Positions 13,976-20,948 of a stretch of 29,311 nt of DNA are shown here, one piece after another. Location of the stretch: assembly GCF_910578445.1 (NCBI RefSeq), contig NZ_CAJTQC010000034.1:1-29311 (forward strand), read 5' to 3'. The position numbers and the translations under genes were made by a program. The stretch comes from an uncultured Duncaniella sp. (GTDB lineage: Bacteria > Bacteroidota > Bacteroidia > Bacteroidales > Muribaculaceae). Positions within the stretch are counted from its first letter, which is position 1. Each line of letters opens with the position of its first letter. Under the pieces are notes generated by a model. The model worked only from the letters and a program-made list of their open reading frames with translations, made no database searches and was not told the origin of the DNA.

Positions 13976-15472
13976 ATGAAAATCTGTTCAAGCCACACTC
14001 TGCTGGCCGGAGCTATTCTTTCGCTTTCGAGTTTTGCAACTGCAATCGAGGCTTCCGACTACAGTAGTTTCTACAAAAATCTGCCGATTGAGCTATCGCC
14101 GGTGACCCCGCCGTCAATCCCCTCCTACGAAGTGGACATCACTGCGTTTGGCGGAGTCAACGACGGCGTCACTCTCAACACCGAAGCTTTTGCCAAAGCG
14201 ATGAAGCATCTTTCGGACAAAGGTGGTGGTCGTCTTATTGTTCCCGAAGGTATCTGGTACACCGGTCCTATTCTTTTTGAGAGCAATGTGGAGCTTCACC
14301 TTGACCGTGGCGCACTTGTCCTCTTCAGCGAGAATCTGGCCGACTATCCCGCCGTCGCTTCCGACTGGGAAGGACTGTCGACCCATCGTGCTACCTCGCC
14401 TCTTTCCGCTCGCGACAAACACGACATTGCGATTACGGGCGATGGTACATTCAACGGCAATGGCCAGAAGTGGCGTCCGGTCAAGAAGGGCAAGATGACC
14501 GCCGACCAGTGGAAGAAGCTCACAAAGACCGGATGTGTCAATGCCAAGGGTGATGTCTGGTTTCCTAACGAGCGCATTCGCGAAGTCTACGATAACAAGG
14601 AGCTTCAGGCAAAGGTCCATCATGGCAATAAAGAACTTGTCGACTATGCCCACGATTTTCTGCGCCCGGTGCTGCTGTCGTTTATCAATTGCCGTAACGT
14701 GATGCTCAAGGACGCGACTTTTGAGAATTCTCCTGCATGGAACCTTCATCCCCTCCTCTGCGAGAATCTCATCATCGATAACGTGAATGTCCGCAATCCG
14801 TGGTATGCACAGAACGGCGACGGAGTCGACATTGAATCGTGTCGTAACGTCCTCGTCGTAAACAGTCGCTTTGACGTGGGCGACGATGCCATCTGTATCA
14901 AGTCAGGAAAGGATAAAGACGGACGCGACCGAGGCGTACCGTGTACGAATGTGCTGATTGACGGATGCACCGTCTATCATGGTCATGGCGGTTTTGTGAT
15001 CGGCTCTGAAATGTCGGGCGGTTGCAAGGACATCATTGTAAACAACTGTGTCTTCATCGGCACTGATGTGGGCCTCCGTTTCAAGTCGACCCGCGGCCGT
15101 GGCGGCGTGGTCGAGGACATTTATGTGGACAATATAAAGATGACCGACATTGCCGGCGATGCCCTTATCTTTGACCTTTACTATGGCATCAAGCCCGGTG
15201 CTCCCGTTCCCCCTGTCACTGAGGAGACACCGTCGTTCCGCAACATCTACATCGACGATGTGACATGCCGTTCGGCAAAGCGCGCAGCTCTTTTCAACGG
15301 TCTGCCTGAAATGCCGATGAAAAATGTCGTGATACGCAATTCTCATTTCCGTGCCGATTCAGGTATTGAGCTTAACCATGTCGACGGACTCACTCTTGAG
15401 AATGTAAGAATCACCGTTCCCGGCGAAGCTGTCAAGAAAGGTGAAGGTGTGAAAAACGTAAATGTGAAATGA
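13976..15472 (+). CDS. Secreted GH28 polygalacturonase family enzyme
   Basis: Glycoside hydrolase family 28 enzymes cut alpha-1,4-galacturonosyl bonds in homogalacturonan or rhamnogalacturonan. The 498-residue protein has an N-terminal signal peptide (about 1-26, no lipobox), so it is probably periplasmic. The parallel beta-helix starts at YEVDITAFGGVNDG. Catalytic signatures are all present: NGDGVDI (Asp282, in place of the usual NTDG), VGDDAI (Asp303, Asp304), HGHGG..IGSE (His337) and LRFKSTRGRGG (Arg368, Lys370). A ~50-residue insertion at about 165-225 is rich in Lys and may shape an exo-type or oligosaccharide-specific cleft (inference). It is monocistronic with its own promoter and terminator, 10 kb from the pectinase and SusCD genes, and likely belongs functionally to that pathway. 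Confidence 0.92.
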   Translation: MKICSSHTLLAGAILSLSSFATAIEASDYSSFYKNLPIELSPVTPPSIPSYEVDITAFGGVNDGVTLNTEAFAKAMKHLSDKGGGRLIVPEGIWYTGPILFESNVELHLDRGALVLFSENLADYPAVASDWEGLSTHRATSPLSARDKHDIAITGDGTFNGNGQKWRPVKKGKMTADQWKKLTKTGCVNAKGDVWFPNERIREVYDNKELQAKVHHGNKELVDYAHDFLRPVLLSFINCRNVMLKDATFENSPAWNLHPLLCENLIIDNVNVRNPWYAQNGDGVDIESCRNVLVVNSRFDVGDDAICIKSGKDKDGRDRGVPCTNVLIDGCTVYHGHGGFVIGSEMSGGCKDIIVNNCVFIGTDVGLRFKSTRGRGGVVEDIYVDNIKMTDIAGDALIFDLYYGIKPGAPVPPVTEETPSFRNIYIDDVTCRSAKRAALFNGLPEMPMKNVVIRNSHFRADSGIELNHVDGLTLENVRITVPGEAVKKGEGVKNVNVK

Positions 15473-15504
15473 CAGCTTTCGGAAAACGATTAAATAACAG
15501 ATAC

Positions 15505-15545
15505 AAAAAGAGAGCGGAATTCAAAATTCCGCTCTCTTTTTTTTG
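15505..15545. terminator. Bidirectional terminator between the GH28 gene and tRNA-Pro
   Basis: AAAGAGAGCGGAATT and its complement form a stem of about 15-17 bases around a CAA loop (15522-15524). T8 follows on the plus strand and A/T-rich sequence on the other side. It can stop both the GH28 and the tRNA transcripts. Confidence 0.9.
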
Positions 15546-15547
15546 CG

Positions 15548-15621
15548 TCGGGGTGACAGGATTCGAACCTGCGACCACCTGGTCCCAAACCAGGTGCGCT
15601 ACCGGACTGCGCTACGCCCCG
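15548..15621 (-). tRNA. tRNA-Pro (anticodon TGG)
   Basis: A complete 74-base cloverleaf is on the minus strand. The 7-base acceptor arm pairs 15621-15615 with 15555-15549, the D arm is GCGC/GCGC, and the anticodon arm is CCTGG-TTTGGGA-CCAGG with anticodon TGG. The T arm is GCAGG-TTCGAAT-CCTGT, followed by discriminator A. CCA is not encoded. The acceptor stem has a C6:A67 mismatch. The plus-strand reading of this region gives a spurious short peptide. Confidence 0.95.
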
Positions 15622-15656
15622 ATTGTCGGAAGCTCTATTGTGAGCTTTGACAAGTG

Positions 15657-15688
15657 CAAAGGTAGTTACAAAAAATTACTTATGCAAT
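15657..15688 (-). promoter_or_regulatory. Promoter of tRNA-Pro
   Basis: On the minus strand ATTG (15688-15685), 20 bases, then TACCTTTG (15664-15657). The tRNA would start about 32 bases downstream of the transcription start, leaving a short 5' leader for RNase P. Confidence 0.65.
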
Positions 15689-15704
15689 ACTTTTATTGCT
15701 TATA

Positions 15705-16649
15705 TCATACTAAATTTTGAGGATTGTTCTCAATTGCCGACTTTAGGTTCTCGATCGAGATGTCGATGAGTCTTTTTCTTGCTTGAGTCGACTGCCATGC
15801 GATGTGGGGTGTGACATAGCATCGTGGACATCCGATGAGCGGAGAGCCATGACGCGGCGGTTCTTCGCAGAGTACGTCGATTCCGGCTGCGGCGATTCGT
15901 CCTTCGCGCAGAGCAGTGGCGAGTGCTTCTTCGTCAACGAGCGGACCTCGGGAGGTGTTGATGAGGATGGCCGTCGGCTTCATTTTAGCAATTGCCTCAC
16001 GGTTTACCAGTCCTTTTGTCGCAGGGGTCAGGGCGGAGTTGAGCGAGATTACATCGCTTTGGCCGAACAGTGTGTCGAGGTCTACCCGCTTCACACCTTC
16101 GGGGAGTTCGCGCTTTGAATTGGTAATGACATTCATGCCGAAAGCCTGCGCGATAGCGGCCACACGTCTGCCGATGTTTCCCATCCCGATTATGCCCATT
16201 GTCATGCCTGCAAGTTCGTTGAATGGAGTGAGGCGGTAACTGAAATCCTTATTGTCGGCCCATTCGCCTTTGTTGACCGATTCGGCATAGTCGCCTATCG
16301 TGTTTAGGATGTGCAGCAGATGGGCGAATACGAGCTGAGCCACTGAGTCGGTTGAGTAGGCCGGCACGTTGCATACGGTGATTCCGCGACGGTGTGCCGC
16401 ATCGATGTCCACGTTATTGTAGCCCGTGGCAAGAACCCCGATGAATTTCAGCGTAGGCAGCGCCTCCATGATTTCATCGGTAATCACAACTTTGTTGGTG
16501 TATATGGCAGTCGCGCCCTTGGCTCGCTCCACCACTTCGGCCGGGGCAGTGCGGTCATAGACAGTCACTTCTCCGAAATTTTCGAGAGCCTCCCATGAGA
16601 GGTCTCCGCTGTTGGCCACATAGCCGTCGAGAATAACAATTTTTTCCAT
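15705..16649 (-). CDS. D-2-hydroxyacid dehydrogenase
   Basis: This NAD(P)-dependent dehydrogenase of the D-isomer-specific family has 314 residues from the ATG at 16649. Seen: the Rossmann motif GMGNIG (155-160), catalytic Arg234 (INTSRGPLVDE), Glu263 (DVLCEEP) and His282 (TPHIAW), plus LATGYNNVDIDAA and NVPAYSTDSVAQ in the substrate domain. The closest pattern is the hydroxypyruvate/glycerate dehydrogenase type (HprA-like) common in Bacteroidales, but substrate is not settled by sequence. After the second Rossmann strand it reads NSKRE instead of carrying the Asp typical of NAD users, so NADP(H) use is possible. An upstream TTG (16667) lies above the predicted transcription start and is rejected. 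The -7 element is only five bases from the ATG. Confidence 0.9.
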   Translation of the reverse strand: MEKIVILDGYVANSGDLSWEALENFGEVTVYDRTAPAEVVERAKGATAIYTNKVVITDEIMEALPTLKFIGVLATGYNNVDIDAAHRRGITVCNVPAYSTDSVAQLVFAHLLHILNTIGDYAESVNKGEWADNKDFSYRLTPFNELAGMTMGIIGMGNIGRRVAAIAQAFGMNVITNSKRELPEGVKRVDLDTLFGQSDVISLNSALTPATKGLVNREAIAKMKPTAILINTSRGPLVDEEALATALREGRIAAAGIDVLCEEPPRHGSPLIGCPRCYVTPHIAWQSTQARKRLIDISIENLKSAIENNPQNLV

Positions 16650-16654
16650 GACTC

Positions 16655-16686
16655 CAAAGATACGCAACAGTCACCATATTTCCAAT
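16655..16686 (-). promoter_or_regulatory. Promoter of the D-2-hydroxyacid dehydrogenase, abutting the start codon
   Basis: On the minus strand ATTG (16686-16683), 20 bases, then TATCTTTG (16662-16655). Five bases separate it from the ATG at 16649, so the mRNA is predicted to be leaderless or nearly so. Confidence 0.65.
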
Positions 16687-16832
16687 TATATTTTCACGGT
16701 GTCGGTTTTGAGCGTCTTCAGGAGGAGTTTCACTTGTCAGCCGGCGATGATTGCTGTAAGGGATATTTCACCTTCTACACCCTTTATTCGACACTGACGT
16801 GGGGTGATGTGATTAAAATTCCCTCATATAAA

Positions 16833-16864
16833 TTTCATTTATTGGAGAATATTCCCTAATTTTG
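16833..16864 (+). promoter_or_regulatory. Promoter of the TPR protein gene
   Basis: TTTC (16833-16836), 20 bases, then TAATTTTG (16857-16864), a consensus -7. It predicts a leader of about 75 bases. The 170 bases between the dehydrogenase promoter and this one hold no recognisable gene. Confidence 0.55.
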
Positions 16865-16945
16865 CACATTGGAAGTGGATAACCGCTTTTAAATCCGCAT
16901 TTTAGCATATTTTTAAGTTAAATAAATCAAACTAATCACATAAAA

Positions 16946-17626
16946 ATGGCAAATAACAAGCCCGTAGAAGAACCCCGCACCTCGATTGATGAGGTAAATG
17001 ACACTCTTACCGGTATCGGTGAAAAAGTCCAGAGCAATCCAAAAGTAATAGTCTGGGGCTGCATAGCAGTCGCTGCAGTTGTGGCTGTCATACTTATTTA
17101 TGTCTATGCAATCCGCCAGCCGGGTCAGAACGCCGCCAACAATGCTCTCGGTCAGGCCGATGTCGAGCTTCTCATGGGCAACGATTCAGTGGCACTCGCC
17201 AAATATCAGCAGGTTGCAGCCGACCACGGTTATGATGCCGGCAATCTTGCAAACCTCAACGCCGCTATCCTTCTCTATAAGGAAGGCAAGTATGAAGAAG
17301 CCATCAGCTATCTCAAGAACTATTCAGCTTCAGAGTCAGTGATCGGTGCTTCTGCAAAATCTCTTGAAGGTGACTGCTACGTGAATCTCAAGCAATATCC
17401 TCAGGCAATCGACTGCTTCAAGCAGGCTGTCAAGATTTCCGACAATAATCCCCACTACACTCCTGCTTTCCTTATGAAAGAGGCGACAGTGCTCCGCGAA
17501 CAGAAAGATTTCAAGGCTGAGGCTACTGTCTACGAACAGATTATCAAGGACTATCCCACCTATGGTTCTGAAATCGGTGTAGATCTCAAAAAGTATCTTG
17601 AACGTGCTCAGGACGCTGCAAAATAA
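16946..17626 (+). CDS. Membrane-anchored tetratricopeptide repeat protein
   Basis: This 226-residue protein has a short cytosolic N terminus, one membrane helix (about 33-56; VIVWGCIAVAAVVAVILIYVYAI) and an extracytoplasmic helical domain with TPR-like units. These include ALAKYQQVAADHGYDAGNLANLNAAILLYKEGKYEEAISYLKNY, SLEGDCYVNLKQYPQAIDCFKQAVKI and LREQKDFKAEATVYEQIIKDYP. The layout resembles YfgM, a periplasmic chaperone-network protein linked to the SecYEG translocon, and similar Bacteroidetes proteins of unknown role. There is no signal peptidase site. It is monocistronic with its own promoter and terminator. TPR architecture is sure; cellular role is inferred. Confidence 0.85.
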   Translation: MANNKPVEEPRTSIDEVNDTLTGIGEKVQSNPKVIVWGCIAVAAVVAVILIYVYAIRQPGQNAANNALGQADVELLMGNDSVALAKYQQVAADHGYDAGNLANLNAAILLYKEGKYEEAISYLKNYSASESVIGASAKSLEGDCYVNLKQYPQAIDCFKQAVKISDNNPHYTPAFLMKEATVLREQKDFKAEATVYEQIIKDYPTYGSEIGVDLKKYLERAQDAAK

Positions 17627-17655
17627 GTCGAAAGGACTAAATTAAAAATCTACCG

Positions 17656-17700
17656 AAGACGGCTATCATGCTTGACGAAAGCTGATAGCCGTCTTTGTTT
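17656..17700 (+). terminator. Intrinsic terminator of the TPR gene
   Basis: AAGACGGCTATCA (17656-17668) pairs with TGATAGCCGTCTT (17683-17695). A further GCTT/AAGC inner stem surrounds a 5-base loop, with one bulged T. TTTGTTTATTG follows. Confidence 0.88.
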
Positions 17701-17750
17701 ATTGTTTTTGGAAGCCAAGAAACCACATCAGGCACGAGTGTCAAGCGAAG

Positions 17751-17856
17751 AATGTCCGGCAGGACATTATATTACTCATAGCCCCGTACATCGTAACAAA
17801 GCGTAGATGTGCGGGGGAAAGATATGTTTAAACAAAATGATGTCCTTCAGGACATC
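17751..17856. repeat. Three-hairpin palindromic element (REP-like)
   Basis: Hairpin 1 is AATGTCC-GGCA-GGACATT (17751-17768). Hairpin 2 is CCCCGTACATC (17782-17792) with GATGTGCGGGG (17806-17816), an 11-base stem with one wobble. Hairpin 3 is GATGTCC-TTCA-GGACATC (17839-17856), the same sequence family as hairpin 1. A TGTTTAAACA palindrome lies at 17825-17834. The symmetric layout and shared end palindromes suggest a dispersed repeat or a non-mobile relic. No second copy is in the window. Confidence 0.55.
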
Positions 17857-18042
17857 GCTTTACCATTCAGGCAAGATCAGCTTTCGTCGCTGTAAAATTA
17901 ATATCAGTATCAGATAAACGTGTATAAACATCTGATTACCAATAAAATACCATACGCAGGTAAGTCACATGATAATGATTCGCGCACAATCAATTGAACA
18001 TCAGTGCGTTATTGATGACTTGAAACGTTTAATCGGACAGCA

Positions 18043-18090
18043 ATAAAATATAAATAGGGAATCTCGTAGGCATCACGCCCGGAGATTCCC
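18043..18090 (-). terminator. Probable terminator of the SusCD operon
   Basis: GGGAATCTC (18057-18065) pairs with GAGATTCCC (18082-18090), with an inner GGC/GCC pair of arms. Read on the minus strand it is followed by a T-rich tail (TATTTATATTTTATT), about 100 bases after the stop codon of the last gene. Confidence 0.6.
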
Positions 18091-18187
18091 TTGATACACA
18101 TAAAAAGATGCTGTTTCTAATTATGTAATACTACGTTATGATTTTAAATGTTTGTGCCTGAATTTTAAAGTAACTTTATTTTCAATA

Positions 18188-18694
18188 TTACTCTGCTCCA
18201 CCGTTGAGGCCGGTGCGGCGATAGCCTTTCATCAGATATTTCATTCCGGGATCATCATCGCTGAATGTTATATAGAATTCAATGGCATCGGCTTTCGCAC
18301 CGCTCGGCGAGAGAGTTCCTCCGAATGTGACCTTACCGTCGGTGACTGTAAGATTCGATTCGTAGGCTTCGTTTGTCAGCGGTGAGCTGCTTCCGAATGT
18401 CTGTGATGCTGCGTCGCAAGGAACTTTGGCCGTGAAATTCCAGAAGTTGCCGAGGTCACTTATCCACATTTCAGTCGGGATGTTTGCAGCGGTATTGTAT
18501 GTGATAACCTGCACATAGCCCATACCGTAGGGGTCTTCCATTACGACATTGCCTGAAGCATCGACAAGATCCACTGTGACCATCCATTCACCGGCGAGAC
18601 TGACAGTTGCGGTTTCGCCCACATCCTCTTTATCGCATGAGGTAAGTGCGACCACAGCAAGTGTCAAAAACAAATATTTTAAAGTCTTTATCAT
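18188..18694 (-). CDS. Small lipoprotein, Lipid_bd-like family
   Basis: This 168-residue predicted lipoprotein has a signal peptide ending in the lipobox ALTSC (Cys20), then DKED, acidic residues compatible with Bacteroidetes outer-membrane surface export. The mature part is beta-rich (SLAGEWMVTVDLVDASGN, NLTVTDGKVTFGG, DAIEFYITFSDDDPGMKYLMKGYRRTG), resembling the Lipid_bd family (PF12888) often encoded beside DUF5012 proteins in SusCD loci. Ligand unknown. It is last in the operon, 19 bases after the DUF5012 gene. The family call is from pattern memory; the lipoprotein call is firm. Confidence 0.75.
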   Translation of the reverse strand: MIKTLKYLFLTLAVVALTSCDKEDVGETATVSLAGEWMVTVDLVDASGNVVMEDPYGMGYVQVITYNTAANIPTEMWISDLGNFWNFTAKVPCDAASQTFGSSSPLTNEAYESNLTVTDGKVTFGGTLSPSGAKADAIEFYITFSDDDPGMKYLMKGYRRTGLNGGAE

Positions 18695-18713
18695 GATTCA
18701 AAGGTGATTTTTG

Positions 18714-19418
18714 TTATTGGTTCTTGGTAGCGTTCACGATGAAATTGAAGGGATAGTCCGTGTAGCTTACATTCCATGTAATTGTTCCTGTTGCCACATC
18801 GAATTTTCCGTCTGTCAGACTGTTGGCCGAGTCGCCCCAGCCGATGAGGTAGCTGTCGACGAGGGTGATTTTGCCGTCAGAGCCGATGGTCACATTGCCG
18901 GTTAGGGCGTAGGTCGGTCCATAGCCTGAGCGATATTCATACCATCCGCCGAGGAGGTCGGAAATCTGATAGTTGCCGTTGCCGTCACCGACGACACGGA
19001 GCGGATAGCCTCCGAAATAGGTGATGCCGTTGTAGTCACGATAGCTGTCGGCACTGACAGTGTAGAATCCCGATGCCGGTTCGTCGGGGGCGGCGACAAG
19101 CACGTAGCGTGTGGCTCCTGCGCTGAAGCCGTCGGCGTTGGTGACGCTATACGTGATGGGATAATAACCGGGTTTCGGATTGCTGAAGTCAAGGTCTGTT
19201 GTGACGGTAATACGGTCGGTTACATCCTCGCCGTCGAGAGTGGCTGTTGAGCCGGGATCGGTGTATGCCTGGCCGGCAGTCACAATTTCATAGGCCGGGC
19301 CTTGGAGTTCGACCACCGGATAGTAGGTGATGTCAGTCAGCCCTTCTGTATCCTTGTCGCAAGATGTCATAGTCACCATTGCGATGGATACTGCGAATAA
19401 GGAAATATATTTTTTCAT
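18714..19418 (-). CDS. DUF5012-type PUL lipoprotein with DUF5011-like domain
   Basis: This 234-residue lipoprotein runs from the ATG at 19418, with lipobox MTSC (Cys20) followed by DKDTEG. The N-terminal domain (about 32-105) has the immunoglobulin-like DUF5011 pattern: YPVVELQGPAYEIVTAGQAYTDPGSTATLDGEDVT, PKPGYYPITYSVTNADGFSA. The C-terminal part (about 112-234) with YRDYNGITYFGGYPLRVVGDGNGNYQISDLLGGWYEY matches the DUF5012 pattern. A GTG at 19430 would add four residues but yields a poorer signal start. Such proteins take the SusE-like surface glycan-binding position in polysaccharide loci. It lies between SusD and the small lipoprotein in a compact operon. Its glycan is unknown, perhaps pectic given the neighbours. 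Confidence 0.8.
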   Translation of the reverse strand: MKKYISLFAVSIAMVTMTSCDKDTEGLTDITYYPVVELQGPAYEIVTAGQAYTDPGSTATLDGEDVTDRITVTTDLDFSNPKPGYYPITYSVTNADGFSAGATRYVLVAAPDEPASGFYTVSADSYRDYNGITYFGGYPLRVVGDGNGNYQISDLLGGWYEYRSGYGPTYALTGNVTIGSDGKITLVDSYLIGWGDSANSLTDGKFDVATGTITWNVSYTDYPFNFIVNATKNQ

Positions 19419-19446
19419 TATTGTATTCACTTTTAATTGTGGTTAA

Positions 19447-20934
19447 TCAATTGGCCCAGAAAACGGGAGTGGCGTCACCTTTATATTCGGGTGTATTGCT
19501 GTTGCGGTTGGCGGAGCTTTCGGGATAGGGCCAGCGCTGGAGCAATTTGTTTTCGCCGAGCGACGCATTGTACATGATGGGTGTGTAGAGTGTTCCGGGA
19601 ACGAGGAGTGAAGGATTGTAGGCATCGTTGAGCACATCGTAGATCTGAGCTCCAGTCACATTTCCGAACTCCGGATAGCCGAGGCGGCGCATCTCGCACC
19701 ATGCTTCGAAGTTGTTCGTTCCACTGAGTGCAACCCATTTCTGTATGCCGATACATTTTTTATAATTGGCGGCATCCCACGGGTAGGCTGTCAGCACAGA
19801 TTGTGTATCGCTGACTCCTGCCGAAGCAAAGGAGGCTTCGATGGCTGCCTTGTAGTGGCTTTCGGCCGATGAGGCAGAGCCGTAGCGTGCTTCATACTCT
19901 GCGAGGAAAAATTCTATTTCAGAGCGTGTGATGAAGTAGACCGGTGCATCATATGTCATGGCCGGGCGACACCAGTAGTTTGCTTTGTAGCTTGCGGTTG
20001 CCGAGAAGTTTGTGCCTGACACACCGCCGGTGTATTCTTTCTTCTCGATATTTGGGTCGAAGAAAGCTGCAAGGCGCGGGTCGTCTGCCGCATCCATTGT
20101 CATGTAGAGCGCGAGGTTGAGGATGCAGTTCTGCTGTGTGCTGCCGAAATATGTTGCAAATTCCTCCTGATAGAAAGGATTGGCCTGTCCGCTTGAATTG
20201 CTCCAGCAGCCTTTCCAGCACACGTCGGATGCCGGGAAATTGTTGGCCGACACGAGTTGAGAAAGCTGTGAGCTTACATCGGTTGCGTTGCTCATTCTCA
20301 TCAGTATCCTGAGTTTAAGAGCGTTGGCCACCTTGACCCATTCGGAAGACTTTTCACCGGGAAGCAGGAAATTGGTGCAGACAGTCTCACTGCCGTTGAC
20401 TTTTGCAATAGCGGCGTCAAGTTCGGCTACTATACCGGTGTAGACATCTTTGCCGTCATCATAGTGAGGGGTGAGAGTTCCCATGTCGAGGGCTTCGGAG
20501 TAGGGGATTTCACCATAGCAGTCGACGAAAGTCTGATAGGTCGCCACACGGATGACTGTCGCTGCGAGATAAGAGCCCCAGTCATTGTTCTTTTCGGCGA
20601 GAATGCGGACGGTCTCCATGTTTTGGAGAGTGCGTGTGGTGAGGTTGGAGTAGGTGGAGCTTGAACGGACCGCACTCTGTTTGAACTGGCTGTAGTCCAT
20701 ATAGTTGGATGTGCCGAACATCTGGGAATAATGCTGTGCGAAATATCCGCCTGTGATGCGCAGATAGTCTCCGTAGCTATTGGCGAATGCCATTTCAGCT
20801 CCCGGATAGATCATGCTTGCCGTCAGGTTTTCGACAGCCGGTGAGTTTGGACTCTGGTTTATGTCGAGATAGTCGTCACACGATGTCAGAGTCAGTGCGA
20901 AAGCCACTGCGCTTGTCAGTATGATTTTTTTCAT
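19447..20934 (-). CDS. SusD/RagB-like outer-membrane lipoprotein
   Basis: SusD-type proteins form the surface lid of the SusC channel and capture oligosaccharides (or peptides). The 495-residue protein has a signal peptide with lipobox TLTSC (Cys19) followed by DDYLDINQSPNSP, a classic SusD start. The helical TPR-like core includes IRVATYQTFVDCYGEIPYSEAL (about 120-141), WVKVANALKLRILMRMSN, and FFLAEYEARYGSASSAESHYKAAIEASF near residue 340. It ends LLQRWPYPESSANRNSNTPEY, the usual C-terminal signature. It fits the SusD-like_2 subgroup (PF12771). The stop is 28 bases from the DUF5012 ATG, and its start is 14 bases after the SusC stop. Confidence 0.93.
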   Translation of the reverse strand: MKKIILTSAVAFALTLTSCDDYLDINQSPNSPAVENLTASMIYPGAEMAFANSYGDYLRITGGYFAQHYSQMFGTSNYMDYSQFKQSAVRSSSTYSNLTTRTLQNMETVRILAEKNNDWGSYLAATVIRVATYQTFVDCYGEIPYSEALDMGTLTPHYDDGKDVYTGIVAELDAAIAKVNGSETVCTNFLLPGEKSSEWVKVANALKLRILMRMSNATDVSSQLSQLVSANNFPASDVCWKGCWSNSSGQANPFYQEEFATYFGSTQQNCILNLALYMTMDAADDPRLAAFFDPNIEKKEYTGGVSGTNFSATASYKANYWCRPAMTYDAPVYFITRSEIEFFLAEYEARYGSASSAESHYKAAIEASFASAGVSDTQSVLTAYPWDAANYKKCIGIQKWVALSGTNNFEAWCEMRRLGYPEFGNVTGAQIYDVLNDAYNPSLLVPGTLYTPIMYNASLGENKLLQRWPYPESSANRNSNTPEYKGDATPVFWAN

Positions 20935-20948
20935 TGTGCTGCTCTCTT

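Larger units (their letters stand above)
17701..18187. other. Gene-free 490-base region with structured repeats
   Basis: No protein gene is evident. It contains a three-hairpin element (17751-17856), a 7-base inverted repeat ATCAGAT/ATCTGAT (17909-17915 and 17930-17936) and the probable terminator of the SusCD operon (18057-18090). Confidence 0.6.

Noticed and set aside
15469..15720. Plus-strand 83-residue frame containing VTGFEPATTWSQTRCATGLRYAP
   Set aside because: It is the antisense translation of tRNA-Pro and its terminator, a known recurring annotation artefact.
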